Below, piece after piece: positions 57,021 to 64,000 of a stretch of 64,000 nucleotides of DNA. Below the pieces are notes generated by a model. That model made no database searches. It was not told the origin of the DNA and saw only the letters and a program-made list of their open reading frames with translations. Source of the stretch: Novosphingobium sp. PP1Y (GTDB lineage Bacteria > Pseudomonadota > Alphaproteobacteria > Sphingomonadales > Sphingomonadaceae). The stretch's first letter is position 1; every line of letters starts with the position of its first letter. The stretch is taken from positions 3,609,001 through 3,673,000 of the forward strand of contig NC_015580.1 of the NCBI RefSeq assembly GCF_000253255.1, in the 5' to 3' direction. The position numbers and the translations under genes are program-made.

Positions 57021-58151
57021 ATGAATGCCCATAGCCACGCGCCTGATGGCGACACGCAAACCGTACTCGTCCTGCAGGGAGGCGGCGCACTCGGCGCCTA
57101 CCAGGCCGGCGTGTTCGAAGCTCTGGCCGAACACGGCGCGGCGCCGGACTGGATCGCGGGAATCTCGATCGGCGCGATCAATGCCGCGATCATCGCCGGA
57201 AATGCGCCCGAAGACCGCTTGCCGCAGCTGCGTCGTTTCTGGGACCTGGTCTCCTCGGAATTGCAATTCCATCTTGACGAGCGCATCGGCTTCGCCCGCC
57301 GCGCCTTCAACGAAGCCTCGGCCTTCCTTGCCGCGACCGTCGGCATTCCCGGCTTCTACAATCCGCGCCTGTTCCCGCCGCTCAACCCGGAATGGCCGGC
57401 GGAGCTCGATTCGCTCAGCTACTACGACACCGCGCCCTTGCGTGCGACCTTGCTCGAACTAGTCGATTTCGACCGGATCAACCGCTGCGAGACCCATTTC
57501 AGCGTCGGTGCAGTGAACGTGCTCAATGGCAACTTCGCCTATTTCGACAATCGCGAACGCACGATCGGCCCCGAACACATCATGGCCAGCGGCGCGCTTC
57601 CCCCCGGTTTCCCGCCGGTCCAGATCGACGGCGAATGGTACTGGGACGGCGGCCTCGTTTCCAACACCCCGCTGCAATACGTGCTCGACAACCGCAGCCA
57701 GTGCGAGATGACGGTGTTCCAGGTGGACCTGTTCAGCTCTCGCGGGGAAGAGCCGCGCACGATGGCCGATGTCGCCCAGCGCGAGAAGGACATCCGCTAC
57801 TCCAGCCGCACCCGCCTCAACACCGACATGTCCCGCCGCCTCCATGCCTTGCGCGCAGCGGCGCATCGCCTCGCCGACCGGCTGCCCGAGGAATTCAGGG
57901 ACGATCCCGATCTTGCCGCGCTGCTTTCGTGCCGCCCGGCCGGGCCGGTTGCGGTGATGCACCTGATCAATCGCGGAAAACCATACGAATCCAATTCGAA
58001 GGACTACGAGTTCTCGCGCATGACGGTTAACGAGCACTGGGACGCGGGCAAGGCGGACGCGATCCACTCGCTCGATCATCCGGACTGGACGGGCCGCCGC
58101 CTGCGGCCCGATGAGATCATTACGTTCGACCTCGCCAGCGATTGCCGCTGA
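57021..58151 (+). CDS. patatin-like phospholipase (DUF3734 type)
   Basis: A 376-residue acyl hydrolase. The oxyanion GGGALGAY lies at 20-27, the nucleophile Ser49 in GISIG, and the catalytic Asp209 in DGG; the C-terminal part after about 220 is the DUF3734 extension (FQVDLFSSRGEEPRT). No signal peptide. Patatins of this group are often next to 3-hydroxybutyrate dehydrogenase (as here, 28 nt) in poly-3-hydroxybutyrate metabolism, so a role in granule or lipid turnover is plausible. ATG 57021 has GCAGGA about 11 nt upstream. Confidence 0.9.
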   Translation: MNAHSHAPDGDTQTVLVLQGGGALGAYQAGVFEALAEHGAAPDWIAGISIGAINAAIIAGNAPEDRLPQLRRFWDLVSSELQFHLDERIGFARRAFNEASAFLAATVGIPGFYNPRLFPPLNPEWPAELDSLSYYDTAPLRATLLELVDFDRINRCETHFSVGAVNVLNGNFAYFDNRERTIGPEHIMASGALPPGFPPVQIDGEWYWDGGLVSNTPLQYVLDNRSQCEMTVFQVDLFSSRGEEPRTMADVAQREKDIRYSSRTRLNTDMSRRLHALRAAAHRLADRLPEEFRDDPDLAALLSCRPAGPVAVMHLINRGKPYESNSKDYEFSRMTVNEHWDAGKADAIHSLDHPDWTGRRLRPDEIITFDLASDCR

Positions 58152-58179
58152 GCATCCGAAAGAGAGCAGGAGCAGGTAC

Positions 58180-58962
58180 ATGAAGCTGAAGGACAAGGTC
58201 TGCATCGTCACCGGCGCGGCGAGCGGGATCGGCAATGCCATCGCGCACCGCTACGCCGCCGAGGGCGGCAAGGTGGCGATTGCCGATCTGAACATCGATG
58301 CGGCAGAGAAGGCAGCTTCGGACATCCGCGAGAAGTTCTCCGTCGAGGCGATGGCCGTGGCCATGGACGTAACCAGCGAGGAACAGGTCAACGATGGCGT
58401 CGCCAAGGTCGTCGATGCCTGGGGCACGGTTGACGTCCTCGTGTCCAACGCGGGAATCCAGATCGTCAACCCAATCGAGGAATTCGCCTTCGCCGACTGG
58501 AAGAAGATGCTCGCCATTCACCTAGACGGCGCATTCCTGACTTCCAAGGCGGTGATCCCGCACATGTACCGGCAGAAGTCCGGCTCGATCATCTTCATGG
58601 GCTCGGTCCACTCCAAGGAAGCGAGCCCGCTCAAGTCCGCCTACGTCACCGCCAAGCATGGCCTGCTCGGCCTTTCGCGGGTGATCGCCAAGGAAGGCGG
58701 CAGGAAAGGCGTGCGCACCAACGTGATCTGCCCGGGCTTCGTGAAGACCCCGCTGGTCGACAAGCAGATCCCCGAACAGGCCAAGGAACTGGGCATTTCC
58801 GAAGAGGAAGTCGTCAGCAAGGTCATGCTCGGCCAGACCGTCGACACAGAGTTCACCACGGTCGAGGACATCGCCGAAGTGGCGCTGTTCTTCGCTGCCT
58901 TCGAAACCAATGCGCTCACCGGCCAGTCGCTGATCGCCAGCCACGGCTGGTGCATGGAATGA
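58180..58962 (+). CDS. bdhA: 3-hydroxybutyrate dehydrogenase
   Basis: A 260-residue short-chain dehydrogenase that interconverts D-3-hydroxybutyrate and acetoacetate with NAD. Nucleotide-binding TGAASGIG is at 11-18 and the catalytic Ser142, Tyr155 and Lys159 are in place (MGSVHSKEA ... SAYVTAKHG). The stretch ICPGFVKTPLVDKQIPEQAKELGISEEEV is characteristic of hydroxybutyrate dehydrogenases. ATG 58180 is 28 nt after the patatin stop with AGCAGG about 4 nt upstream. Confidence 0.95.
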   Translation: MKLKDKVCIVTGAASGIGNAIAHRYAAEGGKVAIADLNIDAAEKAASDIREKFSVEAMAVAMDVTSEEQVNDGVAKVVDAWGTVDVLVSNAGIQIVNPIEEFAFADWKKMLAIHLDGAFLTSKAVIPHMYRQKSGSIIFMGSVHSKEASPLKSAYVTAKHGLLGLSRVIAKEGGRKGVRTNVICPGFVKTPLVDKQIPEQAKELGISEEEVVSKVMLGQTVDTEFTTVEDIAEVALFFAAFETNALTGQSLIASHGWCME

Positions 58963-58994
58963 GGGCCTGACGCCGCCGCCTTACAGGCCGATTT

Positions 58995-59021
58995 CCTCGC
59001 GGGGCGCTCAGCCCTGCGAGG
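58995..59021. terminator. hairpin between bdhA and gltX
   Basis: CCTCGCGGGGC and GCCCTGCGAGG make an 11-bp stem with one G-T mismatch. It overlaps the gltX stop and sits between two convergent genes. No T-run; function uncertain. Confidence 0.3.
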
Positions 59022-60348
59022 CAGTCAATAGACGTTCAAGCGCCGCATCCAGCCCGATCAGGGGCAGCAGGGCGGCCATGTCCGGCCCATGCTCGCGCCC
59101 GGTCAGCGCCTGGCGCAGCGGCAGGAACAGCGCCTTGCCCTTGCGCCCGGTTGCATCCTTGAGCGCGCCGGTCAGCGCCTTCCAGGCATCGGCCTGCCAG
59201 TCCATCGCCGTCAGCGTCTGCGCCGCCAGCGCAAGGTAGGCCTTCGCCTCGTCGTCGAATGCAGGCGCCTCGACCGGGCCGGTCACGACCTGCCACCAGT
59301 CCGCCGCCTCATGAACGTGCGAGAGGTTGGGCCGCACCGTTTCCCAGGCCGCGGCGTCCATGCCCTCCGGCAAGCGACCCGCGGCGGCCTCGTAAGGCAT
59401 GACATGGACGATGGCGGCGTTGATGCGTTCCAGTTCCGCCTCGTCGAAGCGCGCAGGCGCTCGGCCGAAACGGGACAGGTCGAAACTTTCCGCGAGCGCC
59501 GGCCCGTCCAGCGCGGGATCGACCGGGTCCGAGGTCCCGAGACGCCCCAACAGGGCAACGACGGCCTGCGGCTCGATACCCGCCTCGCGGAAATGCGCGA
59601 CGCCCAGCGAGCCAAGCCGCTTGGACAGCTTGCCCTCGGTGCCGACCAGCAGCGCCTCGTGCGCGAAACGCGGCGGCGCGGCGCCCAGTGCTTCGAACAT
59701 CTGGACTTGGGCGGCGGTGTTCGACACGTGATCCTCACCGCGCAGGATGTCGGTAACGCCCATGTCCACGTCGTCGATGGCCGAAGGCAACATATAGAGC
59801 CATGAACCGTCGGCGCGGCGGATCACCGGGTCCGACATCTGCGCCGGATCGAAGTGCTGGGGACCGCGAATGCCGTCCTCCCACGCGATCGCGCTTTCGC
59901 GGTCGAGCAGGAAACGCCAGTGCGGCATTTCGCCCGCCGCGATCTTCGCCGCCTTCTCCTCATCACCGAGGTTCAGCGCCGCCCGGTCATAGATCGGCGG
60001 CAACCCCCGGCCGAGCAGGACCTTGCGCTTGAGTTCCAGTTCCTGCGGACTTTCCCAGCAGGGATAGACCCGCCCTGCGGCTTTGAGCCGCTCGAACTCG
60101 CGCTCATAAAGCGCGAAGCGGGCAGACTGGCGCTCCTCGCCCTCCGGGTGGATCCCGAGCCAGGCGAGGTCGGCGCGAATCGCCTCGACGTACTCCTCGC
60201 GGCTGCGTGCGGCATCGGTATCGTCGATGCGCAGCACGAAGCGTCCTCCCGCCTGCTCGGCCAGCAGCCAGTTATGCAGCGCCGTGCGGATATTGCCGAC
60301 ATGCAGGTGCCCGGTGGGCGAAGGAGCGAAGCGCGTGGTGACCGTCAT
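59008..60348 (-). CDS. gltX: glutamyl-tRNA synthetase
   Basis: A 446-residue class I aminoacyl-tRNA synthetase. The HIGH-type motif is PTGHLHVGNIRTALHN near residue 10 and the KMSKS-type motif is GKLSKRLGS. Alphaproteobacteria often carry two glutamyl-tRNA synthetases; this shorter type may be the second, with altered anticodon domain, so it could charge tRNA-Glu or tRNA-Gln. It is slightly below the usual 470 residues. The gene is 33 nt downstream of the alcohol dehydrogenase gene. Confidence 0.93.
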   Translation of the reverse strand: MTVTTRFAPSPTGHLHVGNIRTALHNWLLAEQAGGRFVLRIDDTDAARSREEYVEAIRADLAWLGIHPEGEERQSARFALYEREFERLKAAGRVYPCWESPQELELKRKVLLGRGLPPIYDRAALNLGDEEKAAKIAAGEMPHWRFLLDRESAIAWEDGIRGPQHFDPAQMSDPVIRRADGSWLYMLPSAIDDVDMGVTDILRGEDHVSNTAAQVQMFEALGAAPPRFAHEALLVGTEGKLSKRLGSLGVAHFREAGIEPQAVVALLGRLGTSDPVDPALDGPALAESFDLSRFGRAPARFDEAELERINAAIVHVMPYEAAAGRLPEGMDAAAWETVRPNLSHVHEAADWWQVVTGPVEAPAFDDEAKAYLALAAQTLTAMDWQADAWKALTGALKDATGRKGKALFLPLRQALTGREHGPDMAALLPLIGLDAALERLLTASQG

Positions 60349-60381
60349 GGCCGCTGCGATTACGGCGCGCAGTGCGCGGCG

Positions 60382-61410
60382 TCAAAGGGACAGTTCGCTC
60401 TTGCCTTGGATCACCCGCCACTCGGCAGGAGAACGGCCGCCCCCCCGGACTGTGCCCGCACGCAGCGCCGCCAGCGCCCCTGCCGCCTGGTCGAGCGGGA
60501 AGGTCTGGGTGGCGATGCGCAGGTCGGCGCGCTGCGCGGCTTCGAAGAAGCTCGTGCCATCCTCCCGGGTCAGGTTGGCAACCGAAAGGATGTGCCGTTC
60601 GCCCCACAGGTCGGCGTAAGGGAACGAAGGGATGTCGCTCATGTGGATGCCCGCGCACACGACCCGCCCGCCCTTGCGCACGGCCTTGAGCGCAAGCGGC
60701 ACCAGTTCGCCCACCGGCGCGAAGATCAGGGCGGCGTCGAGTTCTTCCGGGGGCGCTTCGCTCGATCCACCGGCCCACACGCAGCCGAGCGAGCGGGCGA
60801 AGGCCTGGCCTTGGAGGTCGCCATCGCGCGTGAAGGCGTGAACACGCCGTCCCTGCCACACCGCGATCTGGGCAAGGATATGCGCCGCCGCACCGAAACC
60901 GTAGAGCCCGATCACCGGGGCCTGCCCGGCAAGGCGCAGGGCCCGCCAGCCGATCAGGCCCGCACACAGGAGCGGGGCGGCCTCCACGTCGGAAAAGCGC
61001 TCGGGCAGCGCGAAGCAGAAATGGGCATCGGCAGTCACGTGGGTGGCATAGCCGCCGTCGCGCGTGGCGCCCGTGAACTGCGGCCGGTCGCATAGGTTCT
61101 CCTGCCCATCCCGGCAATAGCGGCAATCCCCGCAGCTATGGCCAAGCCAGGGGATGCCGACCCTCTCACCGACGGCAAAGCCCGACACGCCCTCTCCCAG
61201 CGCGACGACGTGCCCGACGATCTCGTGCCCCGGAATGACCGGATAGTGCGCCGCCACTTCGCCATCGAGAACATGCAGGTCGGTGCGGCAGACACCACAG
61301 GCAGCGATCTTCACCAGCACTTCGCCCGCCCCGGGCTGTGGCACCGGCCTCTCCACGCGCCGCGGCGCCTGATGCGGACCGTCGATCTGCATCGCCGTCA
61401 TCAAGTCCAT
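60382..61410 (-). CDS. zinc-dependent alcohol dehydrogenase
   Basis: A 342-residue medium-chain dehydrogenase. The catalytic zinc motif is GHEIVGHVVALG with Cys in CGVCRTDLH; the structural zinc cysteines are CGDCRYCRDGQENLC; the NAD-binding Rossmann fold is GLYGFGAAAHILAQIAV, where the classical third Gly pattern is altered to GFGAAA. This resembles the AdhA-type alcohol dehydrogenases that reduce or oxidise primary alcohols. Substrate is unknown. It is upstream of gltX on the same strand and downstream of nadE by 84 nt. Confidence 0.92.
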   Translation of the reverse strand: MDLMTAMQIDGPHQAPRRVERPVPQPGAGEVLVKIAACGVCRTDLHVLDGEVAAHYPVIPGHEIVGHVVALGEGVSGFAVGERVGIPWLGHSCGDCRYCRDGQENLCDRPQFTGATRDGGYATHVTADAHFCFALPERFSDVEAAPLLCAGLIGWRALRLAGQAPVIGLYGFGAAAHILAQIAVWQGRRVHAFTRDGDLQGQAFARSLGCVWAGGSSEAPPEELDAALIFAPVGELVPLALKAVRKGGRVVCAGIHMSDIPSFPYADLWGERHILSVANLTREDGTSFFEAAQRADLRIATQTFPLDQAAGALAALRAGTVRGGGRSPAEWRVIQGKSELSL

Positions 61411-61494
61411 CGCCGTTCCCTTCCTGCCTCGCCCGGTGGCCGGAACGGGAAGTTTACGCCCTGGGGCCGGGAAACAGAAGCGCCGAGACGATTC

Positions 61495-63198
61495 TCAGGT
61501 CGACGAGCTGCCCGCTGTGCCCAGCGGCACGTCGCTGACTTCACCGCCGCTGCGGAAGGCGTGGGTGATCGGATAGCGACGGTCGCGGCCGAAATTGCGC
61601 GCGGTCAGCTTCACGCCCGGAGGTGCCTGGCGTCGCTTGTATTCGGCAAGGTGCAGCAGCCGTTCGACATGCTCGACCGTCGCGCGATCGAAACCTTCGG
61701 CAACCACCTGTTCCACGCTCTTGTCGTGCTCGACCAGGCCGAGGAGGATCGGGTCGAGCATGTCGTAAGGCGGCAGGCTGTCCGAATCGCGCTGGTTCGC
61801 CCGCAGCTCGGCCGTCGGCGGCTTGGTGAACATGCGTTCGGGAATCAGCGGGCCTTCTGGCCCAAGGCCAATCCGCGGCACGTGCCGGTTGCGCCAGCGC
61901 GAGATCGCGAAGACAGTCATCTTGTAGGCGTCCTTGAGCGGATTGTAGCCGCCCGCCATGTCGCCGTAGATCGTGGCGTAGCCGACGCTCATCTCGCTCT
62001 TGTTGCCGGTGGTCATCAGCATCGGACCGAACTTGTTGGACAGGGCCATGAGCGCGGTGCCGCGCACCCGCGACTGCAGGTTTTCTTCCGCCAGTCCGCG
62101 ATTCGTGCCGTCGAAAACCTCGCCGAGCATGGCATCGAAACCGTCCACCGCGGAGCCGATCGGCATGACCGAATAGCGAATGCCCAGCGCCCTTGCGCAA
62201 GCTGCGGCATCGTCGAGGCTTTCCTGGCTGGTGAAGCGCGACGGCATCATTACCCCCCAGACCCGCTCCGCCCCGAGCGCGTCGACGGCAATGGCGGCGC
62301 ATGTCGCCGAATCGATTCCACCCGACAGACCCAGCACAACGCCCGGAAAGCCGTTGCGGTTCACATAGTCTCGCAGCGCCAGGACCATGGCGCAGTAGAT
62401 ATCCTCGGGATGCTCGGCGAGCGTTTCCAGTTGTCCGCGATCGCAGCGCCAGCCCTGCGCCGTCTTGGTCCAGTTGGTCTGGACGACCTGCTCTTCCCAG
62501 TCGCGCAGCTGGACGGCGAGGCCGCCGTCGCCATTGATGACGAAGCTCGCCCCGTCGAAGACCAGCTCGTCCTGCCCGCCGACGCGATTGAGATAGGCGA
62601 GCGGCAGGCCGGTATCGACCGCGCGGCGTTTGGCCACGCCTTCGATACGCAGCGCGTCCTTGTTGATCTCGTAAGGGCTGCCGTTGACGCAAATGAAGAT
62701 CTCGGCGCCGAAATCGGCAAGATGGCGGCAGACTTCGGGCTGCCAGATATCCTCGCAGATCGGGACGCCGATCATCGTGCCGCGCAGGATCATCGGTTCA
62801 GGAAGCGGTCCCGGCTGGAACAACCGCATCTCGTCGAAAGTGCCGTAGTTGGGCAGCTCATGCTTGAGGCGGACGGCAGCGACCTTGCCCTGGTCGAGCA
62901 GGGCAACCGCGTTGTGCAGCGCACCATCGAGGACGATAGCCGTACCGACCAGCATCGCGGGCCCATCCGAGGCGCTCGCCCTGGCAAGCGTCTGCAGCTC
63001 GGCAGCGGCCCGTTCGATTAGCGAAGGCTTGAGAATGAGATCCTCGGGCGGATAGCCGACGAGGTGCAGTTCGGGAAATACGATCAGGTCGGACCCTGCG
63101 GCCTGCTTGCGCGCCGCCAATACGCCCTCTGCATTGCCCGGGATGTCCCCCACCGACTGGTTGAGCTGCGCGAGGGTGATCTTCAGCGTATCGGGCAT
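61495..63198 (-). CDS. nadE: glutamine-dependent NAD+ synthetase
   Basis: A 567-residue two-domain enzyme of the final NAD synthesis step. The N-terminal nitrilase-type glutaminase domain holds the Glu-Lys-Cys triad (FPEL, KHELPNYG, ICEDIW); the C-terminal NAD synthase domain has the ATP-pyrophosphatase loop GLSGGIDSA and TGNKSEMSVGYATIYGDMAGGYNPLKD. Length is typical of the glutamine-dependent form. The start is ATG 63198; the intergenic region to 63378 includes the terminator of the next gene. Confidence 0.97.
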   Translation of the reverse strand: MPDTLKITLAQLNQSVGDIPGNAEGVLAARKQAAGSDLIVFPELHLVGYPPEDLILKPSLIERAAAELQTLARASASDGPAMLVGTAIVLDGALHNAVALLDQGKVAAVRLKHELPNYGTFDEMRLFQPGPLPEPMILRGTMIGVPICEDIWQPEVCRHLADFGAEIFICVNGSPYEINKDALRIEGVAKRRAVDTGLPLAYLNRVGGQDELVFDGASFVINGDGGLAVQLRDWEEQVVQTNWTKTAQGWRCDRGQLETLAEHPEDIYCAMVLALRDYVNRNGFPGVVLGLSGGIDSATCAAIAVDALGAERVWGVMMPSRFTSQESLDDAAACARALGIRYSVMPIGSAVDGFDAMLGEVFDGTNRGLAEENLQSRVRGTALMALSNKFGPMLMTTGNKSEMSVGYATIYGDMAGGYNPLKDAYKMTVFAISRWRNRHVPRIGLGPEGPLIPERMFTKPPTAELRANQRDSDSLPPYDMLDPILLGLVEHDKSVEQVVAEGFDRATVEHVERLLHLAEYKRRQAPPGVKLTARNFGRDRRYPITHAFRSGGEVSDVPLGTAGSSST

Positions 63199-63253
63199 AG
63201 GCGAAGTGATGCCCGCGCCTCAGGTGTCATGCAAGTAGAACGCAAATAAAAAA

Positions 63254-63293
63254 CCCTCCCGGATGGGAGGGCTTTTCCCCGTCCGAAGACGGG
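63254..63293 (-). terminator. tandem hairpin terminator of the small lipoprotein gene
   Basis: Reading leftward: a C(UUCG)G-capped stem (CCCGTC/GACGGG, 63278-63293), then CCCTCCC-ATCC-GGGAGGG (63254-63271), followed by TTTTTTATTTG. A strong Rho-independent signal 85-125 nt past the stop of the lipoprotein gene. Confidence 0.85.
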
Positions 63294-63377
63294 ATCTTCC
63301 GTTGGTCCCGCAGGATGCAGGCGGAAGGCAACTGGGGGTCGGCGTGCCGGATGGCTGGCGCCGAACCCCCGGCCGGA

Positions 63378-63551
63378 TTACATCGCTTCGGTAGCTTCCT
63401 CGGTGGGAGCGTCCGTCGCGTCGCCGGTCATCATTTCACCGGGAACGGTTTCAACCGACTCGGTACCTTCGTCGGTCGGAGCTTCCGAACCGCAAGCTGC
63501 GAGAGCCAGAGCGGTAGCCGACGCGAACACGGCGTAAGCAATCTTCTTCAT
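63378..63551 (-). CDS. small acidic lipoprotein
   Basis: A 57-residue precursor with a lipoprotein signal (KKIAYAVFASATALALAACG; Cys at about 20 of the ATG 63551 start, lipobox LAAC). The mature part has about 38 residues, very rich in Glu, Asp, Thr and Ala (TDEGTESVETVPGEMM ... ATDAPTEEATEAM) and without a recognisable fold. Start ATG 63551 has GGGGA 6 nt upstream on the minus strand. A strong terminator follows. Function unknown; it could be an envelope-stress or surface charge protein. Confidence 0.75.
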   Translation of the reverse strand: MKKIAYAVFASATALALAACGSEAPTDEGTESVETVPGEMMTGDATDAPTEEATEAM

Positions 63552-63690
63552 GCGAATCCCCTTGCATTGTTTGGCGCAGGCGCCAACGCTTGCAGGCAAG
63601 CCTGCAGCGCCATTCTTTAGACGAGGTTATGGTGCAACGCAAATAGGAAGTAGAGGGGGCAAAACCCGCTGAAATCCTAGGGGTTGCGCA

Positions 63691-63712
63691 CATATAAAGA
63701 TATCTTTATATG
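63691..63712. promoter_or_regulatory. perfect 22-bp palindrome before ArsR-family gene
   Basis: CATATAAAGAT and ATCTTTATATG form a perfect 22-bp palindrome that ends 7 nt before the ArsR-type ATG. The arms are typical of ArsR-family operators, and the form resembles sites assigned to SahR in sphingomonads. Self-repression is likely. Confidence 0.75.
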
Positions 63713-63719
63713 CTTTTCC

Positions 63720-64000
63720 ATGCGGATCGACCCTCTCCTGCGGGCTCTTTCGGAGCCGACGCGCCTGCGCATCATGCGTCTTCTGGCGCACATGGAGCTT
63801 GCCGTCGGCGAGCTTGCCCAGGTGCTCGGGCAGAGCCAGCCGAGGGTCTCTCGCCATATCCGAATCCTGTGCGATGCCGGCCTTGCCGAACGCCGCAAGG
63901 AAGGCAGCTGGGTCTTCCTGCGCAGCGCCGTGAGCGAGAACGGGGCCCCGCCGCTGGGGGCCGCCGCGGCCCGCCTACTTGCCATCGCTGAGCGCGACGA
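63720..64000 (+). CDS. ArsR-family regulator, N-terminal part (SahR-like)
   Basis: The gene starts at ATG 63720 and runs off the window after about 93 residues. It has an ArsR winged helix (LLRALSEPTRLRIMRLLAHMELAVGELAQVLGQSQPRVSRHIRILCDAGLAERRKEGSWVFLR). Relatives with this wording in alphaproteobacteria often carry a C-terminal methyltransferase domain and regulate methionine genes in response to S-adenosylhomocysteine; here that part is beyond the window. No metal-binding Cys of ArsR or SmtB is seen so far. There is no Shine-Dalgarno, and a 22-bp palindrome lies immediately upstream. Confidence 0.8.
   Translation, partial: MRIDPLLRALSEPTRLRIMRLLAHMELAVGELAQVLGQSQPRVSRHIRILCDAGLAERRKEGSWVFLRSAVSENGAPPLGAAAARLLAIAERD

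Overview
The window looks like a chromosomal segment of a GC-rich alphaproteobacterium of the order Sphingomonadales, probably Novosphingobium or a close relative. This is inferred from codon and base composition, from TonB receptors beside fatty-acid genes, from the glutamyl-tRNA synthetase, RpoN and LptB sequence types, and from alphaproteobacterial regulators (DmeR, a LiuR-like MerR, an ArsR/SahR-like protein). No rRNA gene, intact tRNA gene or CRISPR array is visible.

Layout. 1-12.5 kb is one rightward flagellar cluster (fliF C-terminus, fliGHIJKLMNOPQR, flhB, fliD, fliS) with many stop/start overlaps. A LuxR-type regulator with a degenerate receiver domain follows, then an unrecognised small gene. 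14-18.2 kb is accessory: an aminotransferase, a Flp-pilin-like protein with a Gly/Ser/Thr tail, a dmeR-dmeF Ni/Co efflux operon with a clear operator, and a Crp/Fnr-family regulator. 18.2-19.0 kb has no convincing gene but a run of perfect inverted repeats that could be a structured RNA. 19.0-23.5 kb carries rpoN-lptB (leftward), a small membrane protein and pmbA/tldE.

23.5-33.8 kb is a fatty-acid catabolism locus: a leftward thiolase / 3-hydroxyacyl-CoA dehydrogenase-enoyl-CoA hydratase / acyl-CoA dehydrogenase operon, divergent from a DUF2147 gene, fadL, an acyl-CoA ligase, a MerR regulator and acyl-CoA thioesterase II, the last four overlapping end to start. A formylglycine-generating-enzyme homologue with both catalytic cysteines follows.

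34.8-41.7 kb is a metal-uptake island: a leftward operon of a MerC-like protein, a DUF2946-like protein, a TonB receptor and a PepSY membrane protein (copper or zinc), divergent from a ZnuD-like TonB receptor across a Zur-box-like site. 41.7-42.9 kb is a scar: a 41-nt tRNA-Gly 3' end and a frameshifted tyrosine integrase fragment, the probable remains of an integrative element.

42.9-63.7 kb is mostly housekeeping: guaA, a 26-codon membrane ORF with its own terminator, gyrB (apparently leaderless), an M1 aminopeptidase, a small zincin, glnD, lgt, a MidA-type methyltransferase, a 5'-nucleotidase lipoprotein, a patatin, 3-hydroxybutyrate dehydrogenase, gltX, an alcohol dehydrogenase, nadE and a small acidic lipoprotein. 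The window ends in an ArsR-family gene preceded by a perfect 22-bp palindrome. All calls come from reading the sequence and recalling families; no database search was run.
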